Positions 1-5,779 of a DNA stretch of 8,109 bases are shown here, one piece after another (position 1 is the first letter of the stretch; every line of letters begins with the position of its first letter). A program made the translations under genes and the position numbers. The DNA comes from an uncultured Caulobacteraceae bacterium (GTDB taxonomy: Bacteria > Pseudomonadota > Alphaproteobacteria > Caulobacterales > Caulobacteraceae). The stretch lies in contig CAMLRH010000116.1 of NCBI GenBank assembly GCA_946482375.1, forward strand, positions 1-8,109. The letters are read 5' to 3'. The notes under the pieces were generated by a model. It had not been told where the DNA came from. It did no database searches and saw nothing but the letters and a program-made list of their open reading frames with translations.

Positions 1-20
1 CAGTGGCCTGACGAAGTACC

Positions 21-60
21 CGGCCGCGCCCTGCACCAGGGGCGCGGCCGTTTCCTTTCC
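21..60 (+). terminator. Rho-independent terminator of an upstream gene outside the window
   Basis: Positions 21-30 (CGGCCGCGCC) and 41-50 (GGCGCGGCCG) are perfect 10 bp reverse complements around a 10-base loop. They are followed by the pyrimidine tract TTTCCTTTCC (51-60). The tract is on the right only, so the terminator works on the plus strand. It must end a transcript entering from the left. A TGA at 9-11 could be the stop codon of that gene, but too little sequence is present to judge. Confidence 0.8.
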
Positions 61-198
61 GCCCACCGCACGCTCTGGTTTATCGCCGCTCCGCCGTTGT
101 CTCCAACGCCGCCCGAGCGCCTTCCCGGATTGCCCGAAGGCGCGCGCGCTGGTAGCCATTCGCCCGGAAGCGGCGCGTGGCCGCCGGGAATTGAGTTG

Positions 199-561
199 AT
201 GGCCAGCACGAGATCACAGAACGCGCGCGGGCTGGGCGGAGCCCTGCTGTGGGACATCCTCACCTTCGAGAAGCTGCTGACCGCGCCGGTCATCCACCTG
301 ATCTACTGGGCGGGTCTGGGCGTCCTGGCGCTGATGGCCTTCTCCGCGATCGGCGCGGCCATCGGGGTGGCGCTCAGGGAAGCCTCGATCTTCGGCAAGC
401 TGGTCGCGATCCCGGTGCTGGTCGCGGGACTGCTCGTCTGCGGCGCCGGCGTCCTGCTGTGGCGCTCGTTCTGCGAGTTCTATGTCGCCGTCTTCCGGAT
501 CAGCGACGACCTGCGCGCCATGCGTGAAGAGATTGAGGCCGAGCGCGGCCGCCAGCCCTGA
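199..561 (+). CDS. DUF4282 family small membrane protein
   Basis: A predicted inner-membrane protein of 120 residues and unknown function. Two hydrophobic helices are evident at about residues 33-57 and 66-89. They are followed by a cytoplasmic-looking tail with the pattern R-S-F-C-E-F-Y-V-A-V-F-R-I (89-101) and then a charged helix ending in E-R-G-R-Q-P. Two helices followed by an Arg/Glu-containing amphipathic segment is the arrangement of DUF4282 proteins; this assignment is from memory of the family. The frame stays open upstream to a TTG at 97, but ATG 199 is preferred: the upstream extension is Pro/Gly/Ser-rich, low in information and would bury the membrane topology. The ribosome binding site is weak (GGGAA, 186-190). 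The gene is isolated between the terminator at 21-60 and the ctrA control region, so it probably has its own promoter within 61-198. Confidence 0.72.
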   Translation: MASTRSQNARGLGGALLWDILTFEKLLTAPVIHLIYWAGLGVLALMAFSAIGAAIGVALREASIFGKLVAIPVLVAGLLVCGAGVLLWRSFCEFYVAVFRISDDLRAMREEIEAERGRQP

Positions 562-590
562 TCGGGGCCCTGCGCTAATACGCCTTAGCA

Positions 591-740
591 GAATCTGAAT
601 CCGGATTTCCTCCGGCGAATCAAGACTCTTGCCGCCGATTCGCAAATCAGCTTAACGATTCGGGGCGAGGCGGCGTTCACCATTAACCTGTCTTAAATTA
701 ACTCGCCGCAACCATTGTGCGCGAGATGGGGGGCGGACTC
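591..740. promoter_or_regulatory. Cluster of GANTC (CcrM methylation) sites in the ctrA control region
   Basis: Seven GANTC pentamers lie here: 591-595, 597-601, 617-621, 624-628, 637-641, 657-661 and 736-740. In Caulobacter, CcrM methylates the adenine of GANTC. The methylation state of the ctrA P1 promoter, read by GcrA, couples ctrA transcription to passage of the replication fork. The sequence shows the sites directly; their role here is inferred from that model. A TTGCCG at 629-634 could be a -35 element of a P1-like promoter, but I cannot place the transcription start. Confidence 0.65.
683..701 (+). promoter_or_regulatory. Putative CtrA binding site (autoregulation, P2-like promoter)
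   Basis: Three TTAA elements are packed at 683-686, 693-696 and 698-701; the first reads TTAACC. A further TTAAC is at 652-656. The CtrA consensus is TTAA-N7-TTAA, while here the first two are separated by 6 bases, so the match is close but imperfect. In Caulobacter, CtrA represses ctrA P1 and activates P2. The site lies about 85-105 bp before the ATG, which would suit a P2 -35 region with a leader of about 65 bases. Confidence 0.55.
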
Positions 741-786
741 CGGTCTCAAGGTGTGGACTACCGCCGGGCTGGCGGGGAGGGGCCGA

Positions 787-1488
787 ATGCGCGTTCTACT
801 GATCGAGGATGACAGCGCCACGGCGCAGACGATCGAGCTGATGCTGAAGTCGGAAGGCTTCAACGTCTACACGACCGATCTGGGCGAAGAGGGCGTCGAT
901 CTCGGCAAGATCTACGACTACGACCTGATCCTTCTGGATCTCAACTTGCCGGACATGAGCGGCCTGGACGTTCTGCGCACCCTGCGCGTCGCCAAGATCA
1001 ATACGCCGATCATGATCCTGTCCGGTTCGTCGGAAATCGACACGAAGGTGAAGACCTTCGGGTCTGGCGCGGACGACTACATGACCAAGCCCTTCCACAA
1101 GGACGAGCTGGTGGCCCGCATTCACGCGGTGGTTCGCCGCTCCAAGGGTCACGCCCAGTCGGTCATCAAGACCGGCGACATCACGGTCAACCTGGACGCC
1201 AAGACGGTCGAAGTGAACGGCATCCGCGTCCACCTGACCGGCAAGGAATACCAGATGCTGGAGCTTCTCTCCCTGCGGAAGGGCACGACCCTGACCAAGG
1301 AGATGTTCCTCAACCATCTCTACGGCGGCATGGACGAGCCGGAGCTGAAGATCATCGACGTCTTCATCTGCAAGCTGCGCAAGAAGCTGGCGACGGCGTC
1401 GGGCGGCAAGCACCACATCGAGACGGTCTGGGGCCGCGGCTACGTGCTGCGCGACCCGCAGGAAGGCCTGGTGACCAACGTCGCCTGA
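787..1488 (+). CDS. ctrA: Cell-cycle master response regulator CtrA
   Basis: An OmpR/PhoB-type response regulator of 233 residues that, in Caulobacterales, activates or represses many cell-cycle genes and silences the replication origin. The receiver domain spans about residues 1-120: acidic pocket E7, D8 and D9, phosphoacceptor D51 (L-L-D-L-N-L-P-D), S79 at the Thr/Ser switch, and K101 in T-K-P-F. A winged-helix DNA-binding domain follows (about 125-228), ending in the wing motif G-R-G-Y-V-L-R-D. The protein is nearly identical to C. crescentus CtrA (231 residues) except near the C-terminus, which reads L-V-T-N-V-A here. ATG 787 is chosen because it gives the conserved M-R-V-L-L-I-E-D-D start and has a strong purine-rich binding site (GGGGAGGGG, 774-782); a GTG at 715 would add 24 unconserved residues. 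In the established pathway it is phosphorylated through CckA-ChpT and degraded by ClpXP. Its control region holds GANTC and TTAA sites, and its terminator is at 1524-1556. Confidence 0.97.
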   Translation: MRVLLIEDDSATAQTIELMLKSEGFNVYTTDLGEEGVDLGKIYDYDLILLDLNLPDMSGLDVLRTLRVAKINTPIMILSGSSEIDTKVKTFGSGADDYMTKPFHKDELVARIHAVVRRSKGHAQSVIKTGDITVNLDAKTVEVNGIRVHLTGKEYQMLELLSLRKGTTLTKEMFLNHLYGGMDEPELKIIDVFICKLRKKLATASGGKHHIETVWGRGYVLRDPQEGLVTNVA

Positions 1489-1523
1489 AAGGATTAGTAC
1501 CTCCTCAGATGGTTAGCGTACGG

Positions 1524-1556
1524 AACGCCCGCCCTCACCGGCGGGCGTTTTCGTTT
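1524..1556 (+). terminator. Rho-independent terminator of ctrA
   Basis: The arms AACGCCCGCC (1524-1533) and GGCGGGCGTT (1540-1549) are perfect 10 bp complements around the loop CTCACC. The T-rich tail TTTTCGTTT overlaps the right arm and runs to 1556. The hairpin lies 36 bases after the ctrA stop codon and ends only 7 bases before the next gene's ATG. Confidence 0.88.
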
Positions 1557-1563
1557 GGCGAGC

Positions 1564-1935
1564 ATGCTTGAGCGGCTGAAGACTTGGGCGCGGCGCGTTA
1601 AGCGCGACGTGCTGGCGCTGTGGCTGGCGGCCCGAGACCCGCGCACCCCGTGGCTCGCCAAGGCGGTGGCGGCCGGCGTCGTCGCCTATGCGCTCTCGCC
1701 TATCGACCTGATCCCCGACTTCGTCCCGGTGCTTGGCCTGCTCGATGACGCGATCCTGCTGCCGCTCGGCATCCTGCTGGCGGTGAAGCTGATCCCGGGG
1801 GCTCTGATGGCGGAGTTCAGGGCGGCCGCCGAGACGACGGAGCGGCCGGTGAGCCGCACTGGCGCGGTCGCCATCGTGGCGCTCTGGCTGGCGGCGGTCG
1901 CAATCGCCGCCATCACCTTCTGGCCGAGACCCTGA
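1564..1935 (+). CDS. DUF1232 (YkvA-type) membrane protein
   Basis: A 123-residue protein of the DUF1232/YkvA family, whose biochemical role is unknown. The signature S-P-I-D-L-I-P-D-F-V-P-V-L-G-L-L-D-D occupies residues 45-62, preceded by the usual D-P-R-T-P-W-L-A-K (25-33) and followed by a hydrophobic stretch. A second hydrophobic segment near residues 99-119 looks like a C-terminal transmembrane helix. The N-terminus is basic and amphipathic. ATG 1564 is preferred over the TTG at 1555, which lies in the terminator's T-tract. The Shine-Dalgarno sequence is poor (GGCGAG directly against the ATG). The start sits 7 bases after the ctrA terminator, so transcription must come from a promoter inside 1489-1563 or from read-through. 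The arsC-like gene follows 38 bases later on the same strand and may be cotranscribed. Confidence 0.88.
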   Translation: MLERLKTWARRVKRDVLALWLAARDPRTPWLAKAVAAGVVAYALSPIDLIPDFVPVLGLLDDAILLPLGILLAVKLIPGALMAEFRAAAETTERPVSRTGAVAIVALWLAAVAIAAITFWPRP

Positions 1936-1973
1936 GACTTGCCGCGCCCGCCGACATCGGCAAGAAACCGGCC

Positions 1974-2327
1974 ATGAGCGACATCACCATCTTCCACAAC
2001 CCCGCCTGCGGGACCTCCCGCAACACGCTGCAGGCGCTCAAGGACGCCGGCCATGAGCCGAAGGTCGTCGAGTATCTGAAGGCCGGCTGGAACAAGGCGC
2101 AGCTGAAGGGTCTGCTCCAGCAGATGGGCGCCAAGCCCCGAGACGTGCTGCGCGTCCGCGGCACACCCGCCGAGGAACTGGGCCTAACCGACCCAAAAGC
2201 GAGCGACGACAAGATCCTCGACGCCATGGTCGCCCACCCCATCCTGGTGGAGCGTCCGATCGTGGTGACGCCAAAGGGCGCGGCGCTCTGCCGGCCCGTC
2301 GACAAGGTCCACGACCTCCTCGGTTAA
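1974..2327 (+). CDS. arsC: ArsC-family arsenate reductase (glutaredoxin type)
   Basis: A 117-residue protein of the thioredoxin-fold ArsC/Spx family, matching the E. coli plasmid ArsC type, which reduces arsenate to arsenite using glutathione and glutaredoxin in the cytoplasm. The catalytic motif H-N-P-A-C-G-T-S-R places Cys12 at the expected position. The three arginines that hold the oxyanion in E. coli ArsC have counterparts at R60, R94 (H-P-I-L-V-E-R-P-I-V-V-T-P) and R107 (L-C-R-P). With all key residues present it should be active. No arsR, arsB or acr3 gene is visible nearby, so this is a lone chromosomal copy rather than part of a resistance operon. Stand-alone members are often of unproven substrate, so the in vivo role is uncertain. 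No clear ribosome binding site precedes the ATG. It follows the DUF1232 gene by 38 bases. Confidence 0.93.
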   Translation: MSDITIFHNPACGTSRNTLQALKDAGHEPKVVEYLKAGWNKAQLKGLLQQMGAKPRDVLRVRGTPAEELGLTDPKASDDKILDAMVAHPILVERPIVVTPKGAALCRPVDKVHDLLG

Positions 2328-2365
2328 TGGCGCGCAAAGCTTGTCCTTGGGCCAGTCCGTTAACC
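2324..2365 (+). promoter_or_regulatory. Possible CtrA half-sites upstream of the M23 peptidase gene
   Basis: TTAATGG begins at 2324, overlapping the arsC stop codon, and TTAACC lies at 2360-2365. Both resemble one half of the CtrA consensus (TTAACCAT), but they are about 36 bases apart rather than 7, so there is no full site. A TTGTCC at 2341-2346 could be a -35 element. This is suggestive only. Confidence 0.22.
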
Positions 2366-2414
2366 GAGGCGTGACAAAAGCGGCGAAGCACCGAAAGCTG
2401 CTTGCCTCTCGCTA

Positions 2415-2441
2415 GCCGGGTTGGGCATTGTCCGACCCGGC
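2415..2441 (+). other. Long stem-loop in the leader of the M23 peptidase gene
   Basis: The arms GCCGGGTTGGGC (2415-2426) and GTCCGACCCGGC (2430-2441) form a continuous 12 bp RNA stem, with two G-U wobbles, around the three-base loop ATT. No T-tract follows on either strand, so it is not a classical intrinsic terminator. A second palindrome, GGGGCGCCCC (2449-2458), lies just downstream. The hairpin is 61 bases upstream of the chosen ATG and about 90 bases after the arsC stop. It could end the arsC transcript, shape the peptidase mRNA leader, or be a protein-binding palindrome. Confidence 0.55.
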
Positions 2442-2502
2442 GTCACCGGGGGCGCCCCAGCCGTACTTTGTAGCTCGCGGCATCGTGAGTAACGGGGGAA
2501 CG

Positions 2503-3852
2503 ATGCAGGAATTCGATCCGCGGCGGTTTACGTCGCCGCGCCTCGCTTCACCTATTCTGGCCGCTGTGGTGGGCCTGGCGCTGCTTGGCGCGGGCTGGAC
2601 GCTGGCCGACGGTCGGGCGCTCGAGCCCGTCAAGCCGCCGCTCGATCCCAAGGCGCTGGCCGCCCTGCAGATGCAGGCCTTCGCCCAGGCCGAGGCGCAA
2701 CCCGGCTTCGCGCGGCCAGAGAGCATCGAGGTCAAGGTTCGCCGCGGCGAGACCCTCGAGGCCGCCGTCCAGCGCGCCGGGGTGGCGCCCCAGGAAGCGC
2801 GCGACGTCGTCAACGTGCTGGGTTCGGCCTTCGACACCGTCAACATCAAGGCGGGCCTCGCCTTCGACGCCGCCATCGCGCGCCCGGCCGACCGCCGGGG
2901 CTCGGCCAAGCTGATCGGGCTTTCCATGCGCACGAGCCCGGTGACCGCCATCACCGTCTCGCGCACCTTCGACGGGGCGCTGCGCCTGCGCCAGTTGGAG
3001 GAAAAGGTCACCGAGGAGACGACGGTGGCGGTCGGCGAGATGCAGGGCTCGCTCTACGAGAGCGCCGCCCGCGCAGGCGCCACGCCCACCGTCACCGCCG
3101 AGGTGGTAAAGCTGTTCGCCCACAAGCTCGACTTCAGCCGCGACATCCAGCCCGGCGACGACTTCAGCCTGATCTTCGACCGCAAGGTCACCGAGAGCGG
3201 CCGCACCATCGAGGTCGGCGATCTCCTTTACGCCGAGATCGAGGCCAAGGGGCAGAAGACCCGCTTCTATCGCTTCGACCGCGGCGACGGGAAAGCCCAG
3301 TACTTCGACGAAAACGGCAAGAACATCAAAGGCTTCCTGCTGCGCACCCCGGTCGATGGCGCGCGTATGACGTCGCGCTTCGGCCTGCGCCGCCACCCGA
3401 TCCTGGGCTACCAGAAGATGCACCAGGGCATCGACTTCGGCGCGGGGTCAGGCACCCCGATCCTGGCGGCGGGCGACGGCGTCGTCGTCGAGGCGCGGCG
3501 TTGGGGTGGCTATGGCAACTGGGTCCGCATCCGTCACAGTGGTGGCTGGGAAACAGGCTATGCCCACATGTCGCGCTACGGCAAGGGCATCCGCGCCGGC
3601 CAGCGCGTCGCCCAGGGCCAGGTCATCGGCTACGTCGGCACCACCGGCCGCTCGACCGGCCCGCACCTGCACTACGAGGTCTGGCTGAAAGGCCGCCGCA
3701 TCAACCCGGTCGGCGCCAAGGTTCCGCAGGGCACCATCCTGGCCGGCCGCGAACTGGCCGCCTTCAAGGCCCAGAAGGCCCGCGTGGACGCCATGCTGGA
3801 AGCCGAGGCGGGCACGCAGTATGCGGCCCGCACCCAGGCGCCTCGGGGCTAA
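2503..3852 (+). CDS. M23 family (LytM-type) murein endopeptidase, membrane anchored
   Basis: A 449-residue zinc metallopeptidase expected to cut peptide cross-links of peptidoglycan in the periplasm. The N-terminus has a basic stretch (R-R-F-T-S-P-R) and one hydrophobic helix at about 15-33, so it is an uncleaved signal anchor or a signal peptide. A LysM/OapA-like segment begins near residue 77 (V-K-V-R-R-G-E-T-L). The middle region (about 185-265) resembles the second domain of Csd3/MepM-type peptidases. The catalytic domain (about 287-400) has every key residue of LytM enzymes: zinc ligands H307 and D311 in H-Q-G-I-D, H355 in Y-A-H-M, and H388 and H390 in H-L-H-Y. It should therefore be an active enzyme, not a degenerate activator such as EnvC or DipM. 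ATG 2503 is preceded by GGGGGAA (2494-2500). The frame stays open to a TTG at 2428 and a GTG at 2485, but both are less likely because the TTG lies in the stem-loop. The dehydrogenase gene converges from the right. Confidence 0.92.
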   Translation: MQEFDPRRFTSPRLASPILAAVVGLALLGAGWTLADGRALEPVKPPLDPKALAALQMQAFAQAEAQPGFARPESIEVKVRRGETLEAAVQRAGVAPQEARDVVNVLGSAFDTVNIKAGLAFDAAIARPADRRGSAKLIGLSMRTSPVTAITVSRTFDGALRLRQLEEKVTEETTVAVGEMQGSLYESAARAGATPTVTAEVVKLFAHKLDFSRDIQPGDDFSLIFDRKVTESGRTIEVGDLLYAEIEAKGQKTRFYRFDRGDGKAQYFDENGKNIKGFLLRTPVDGARMTSRFGLRRHPILGYQKMHQGIDFGAGSGTPILAAGDGVVVEARRWGGYGNWVRIRHSGGWETGYAHMSRYGKGIRAGQRVAQGQVIGYVGTTGRSTGPHLHYEVWLKGRRINPVGAKVPQGTILAGRELAAFKAQKARVDAMLEAEAGTQYAARTQAPRG

Positions 3853-3860
3853 CTGAATTA

Positions 3861-3952
3861 GTCATCCTGAGCAGCCCGCGAAGCGGGCGTGTCGAAGGAC
3901 GCACGCACCTCAATGCGTGGTTCGACACGCGCTACGCGCTGCTCACCATGAC
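3861..3952. repeat. REP-like palindromic intergenic element between convergent genes
   Basis: The left arm GTCATCCTGAGCAGC (3861-3875) and the right arm GCTGCTCACCATGAC (3938-3952) are inverted repeats matching at 13 of 15 positions. Nested inside are GCGTGTCGAA (3887-3896) with TTCGACACGC (3921-3930), and CACGCA (3902-3907) with TGCGTG (3914-3919). Each arm also has its own small hairpin: GCCCGC-GAA-GCGGGC at 3874-3888 and CGCG-CTA-CGCG at 3928-3938. The GTCATCCTGAGC...GTCGAAGGA wording resembles a dispersed intergenic repeat common in proteobacterial genomes, recalled from memory. No second copy is visible in this window. It fills nearly all of the space between two convergent genes and probably acts as a bidirectional RNA 3' end structure. 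Confidence 0.75.
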
Positions 3953-5046
3953 TATTGGTCGAACACGATGACGCTGCGCGCGATCTCGCCGCGCTTGAGT
4001 TCCTCGAAGGCTTCGTTGACCTGCTCGAGCTTGATGCGGCGGCTGATCATGTCGTCGAGCTTCAGCTTGCCGGACATGTAGAAGTCGACGAAGCGCGGCA
4101 TGTCGACCGGGAAGCGGTTGGAGCCCATCAGCGAGCCCTGGATCTTCTTCTCGCCCAGGAAATCCGCGCCGTGCAGCTCGATCATGGTGCCGACGGGGAT
4201 CATGCCGATGATGTTGGCCGTACCGCCGCGGCGGAGCATGCGGAAGGCTTGCTCGGCCGTAGCCTTGAGCCCGATGGCCTCGAAGCTGTGGTGGACGCCG
4301 CCGCCGGTTAGCTCGAGCACCTGCTTGACCGGGTCGCCCTGGGTCGCGTCGACCACGTCGGTGGCGCCGAACGCCTTGGCGAGGTTCAGCTTCGAGCCCT
4401 GGGTGTCGATGGCGATGATCCGCCCGGCGCCCGCGATGGCCGCGCCGTTGACGGCCGCCAGACCGACGCCGCCGCAACCGATCACGGCCACGGTCTCGCC
4501 CGCGCGGACGTTGGAGGTGTGGATCACCGCCCCCACCCCCGTCGTCACCGAACAGCCGATCAGGGCGGCGACGTCGAAGGGCATGTCCTTGCGGATCGCC
4601 GTGCAGGCGTGCTCGTGGATCAGCATCTGCTCTGCGAAGGAACTGAGGTTCAGGAACTGGTTCACCGGGCCGTCGGCAGCGTTCTCGCGGAACAGGCGCG
4701 GCTCGGCATCCTTGGCGCGGCGGGTTTCCGGCGACACGCAGCGGCTCATGAAGCCGGTCAGGCAGTGCTCGCAGTGGCCGCAGAAGGCCGACAGGCAGGT
4801 GATGACGTGGTCGCCCGGCTTCACCGTGCGGACTTCCGAGCCGACCTGCTCGACGACGCCGGCGCTCTCATGGCCCAGCACCGCCGGCAGGGGGTGCGGA
4901 TAAGAGCCTTCGACGAAGTGGAGGTCGGAGTGGCAGACGCCGGCGGCCTTGGTGCGGATCAGCACCTCGTGCGGGCCCGGCTTGCCGATCTGGACGTCCT
5001 CGATCTGGAGGGGTTTGCCCACCTCGCGCAGAACCGCAGCCTTCAT
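3952..5046 (-). CDS. Zinc-dependent alcohol dehydrogenase (MDR superfamily, class III-like)
   Basis: A 364-residue medium-chain dehydrogenase that should oxidise an alcohol, or reduce an aldehyde, with NAD in the cytoplasm. Catalytic zinc ligands are C38 (G-V-C-H-S-D), H59 with E60 (G-H-E) and C165 (L-I-G-C-S-V-T-T-G). The structural zinc lobe has C89, C92, C95 and C103. The Rossmann motif G-C-G-G-V-G is at 190-195, and D214 at the end of the second strand predicts NAD rather than NADP. Overall it resembles the class III/S-(hydroxymethyl)glutathione dehydrogenase branch and actinobacterial MDR homologues, but the substrate cannot be read from sequence. The start at 5046 is chosen because GGAGG lies 5 bases upstream; an in-frame ATG at 5058 would put that site inside the gene. 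The frame stays open far upstream, antisense to the oxygenase gene, which is a GC-rich artefact. The stop codon touches the palindromic repeat. It is divergent from the oxygenase gene. Confidence 0.95.
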   Translation of the reverse strand: MKAAVLREVGKPLQIEDVQIGKPGPHEVLIRTKAAGVCHSDLHFVEGSYPHPLPAVLGHESAGVVEQVGSEVRTVKPGDHVITCLSAFCGHCEHCLTGFMSRCVSPETRRAKDAEPRLFRENAADGPVNQFLNLSSFAEQMLIHEHACTAIRKDMPFDVAALIGCSVTTGVGAVIHTSNVRAGETVAVIGCGGVGLAAVNGAAIAGAGRIIAIDTQGSKLNLAKAFGATDVVDATQGDPVKQVLELTGGGVHHSFEAIGLKATAEQAFRMLRRGGTANIIGMIPVGTMIELHGADFLGEKKIQGSLMGSNRFPVDMPRFVDFYMSGKLKLDDMISRRIKLEQVNEAFEELKRGEIARSVIVFDQ

Positions 5047-5139
5047 CGCATCCTCCATACGCTTGTTTGACCCGAGCTTATGGCCGGTGACGCAGCGTGC
5101 GGGAAGGGCCTTTTGGCGCAAGCTGGGGTATGAGGAGGC
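5047..5139. promoter_or_regulatory. Divergent intergenic region between dehydrogenase and oxygenase genes
   Basis: This 93 bp gap must hold promoters for both flanking genes, which are transcribed away from each other. For the minus-strand dehydrogenase, GGAGG is at 5052-5056. For the plus-strand oxygenase, GAGGAGG is at 5132-5138. TTGACC at 5067-5072 could be a plus-strand -35 element, but I see no convincing -10 partner and no clear operator palindrome. Confidence 0.4.
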
Positions 5140-5757
5140 ATGACCAGCCGCGCCCTCTTCGTCACCCGCCTGTACGAGGCGGAACTCGGTGGCTCCGCCG
5201 ATCTCAACGACGAACTGGAGGACGCCTGCCGGATGCTCGAGGCGGACGACCGCGCCGGGCAGGTCTGGGCCAAGCGACACGCCTACAAGGGCTACACCTC
5301 CTACGCCTCGCTCGATGACCTGCCCAAGCGCGCGAGCGCCTTCGCCGACCTGAAGAAGCGGCTCGACCGCCATGCGGCGGCGTTCGCGAAGGACATCCAC
5401 CTCGATCTCGGCGGCCGGCGGCTCGCGCTCGACAGCCTGTGGGTCAACGTGCTGAAGCCCGGCGGCGCTCACTCCGGCCACCTGCATCCGCACAGCGTGC
5501 TGTCGGGGACCTACTACGTCACAGTACCGCCCGGCTCCTCGCCGCTGCGGTTCGAGGACCCCCGGCTGCCGATGATGATGGCCTCGCCGCCGCGCCTGGC
5601 CGACGCGCCGGAGGAAGACCGCCAGTTCGCCTATGTGCAGCCTCAGGCCGGATCGCTGCTGATGTGGGAAAGCTGGCTGCGCCACGAGGTCCCGGCCAAC
5701 GCGGCGCGCGCCGATCGCATCTCCATCAGCTTCAACTATGCCTGGGCGAACCGCTGA
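5140..5757 (+). CDS. Putative 2-oxoglutarate/Fe(II)-dependent oxygenase (TIGR02466 type)
   Basis: A 205-residue protein resembling the TIGR02466 group of putative 2OG-Fe(II) oxygenases, which adopt a double-stranded beta-helix fold; substrates are unknown. The diagnostic stretch is W-V-N-V-L-K-P-G-G (101-109), then H-S-G-H-L-H-P-H-S-V (111-120) and S-G-T-Y-Y-V (122-127). F-E-D-P-R follows at 138-142, and W-L-R-H-E-V at 179-184. Likely iron ligands are a histidine of the H-L-H-P-H cluster (H114-H118), an acidic residue (possibly D140) and H182. R193 in D-R-I-S-I-S-F-N is placed to bind the 2-oxoglutarate carboxylate. The ligand assignment is inference. The strong site GAGGAGG is almost touching the ATG. 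The PEBP gene begins 22 bases after the stop on the same strand, so the two are probably cotranscribed. The oxygenase is divergent from the alcohol dehydrogenase. Confidence 0.87.
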   Translation: MTSRALFVTRLYEAELGGSADLNDELEDACRMLEADDRAGQVWAKRHAYKGYTSYASLDDLPKRASAFADLKKRLDRHAAAFAKDIHLDLGGRRLALDSLWVNVLKPGGAHSGHLHPHSVLSGTYYVTVPPGSSPLRFEDPRLPMMMASPPRLADAPEEDRQFAYVQPQAGSLLMWESWLRHEVPANAARADRISISFNYAWANR

Positions 5758-5779
5758 GGCTCCTCGCCGGTTGTCAGGG

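Noticed and set aside
97..198. TTG start giving the DUF4282 protein 34 extra residues
   Set aside because: The extension is Pro/Gly/Ser-rich, starts with a rare codon and has no good binding site.
715..786. GTG start giving ctrA 24 extra residues
   Set aside because: The extra residues are absent from CtrA proteins, and ATG 787 has an excellent ribosome binding site.
796..1416. 206-codon minus-strand frame antisense to ctrA
   Set aside because: It arises from the codon bias of ctrA; no ribosome site or recognisable protein.
1974..2327. Arsenic resistance operon
   Set aside because: Only the ArsC-like reductase is present. No regulator, pump or ArsH lies nearby, so no resistance cluster is claimed.
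2548..3423. 291-codon minus-strand frame inside the M23 gene
   Set aside because: It is a shadow of a gene with complete catalytic motifs, and its translation shows no fold.
3861..3952. CRISPR array or attachment site
   Set aside because: There is a single palindromic unit with no direct repeat series, spacers, integrase or adjacent tRNA.
5047..5685. 213-codon N-terminal extension of the alcohol dehydrogenase
   Set aside because: It lies antisense to the oxygenase gene. The dehydrogenase family begins at M-K-A-A-V, which has its own GGAGG site.
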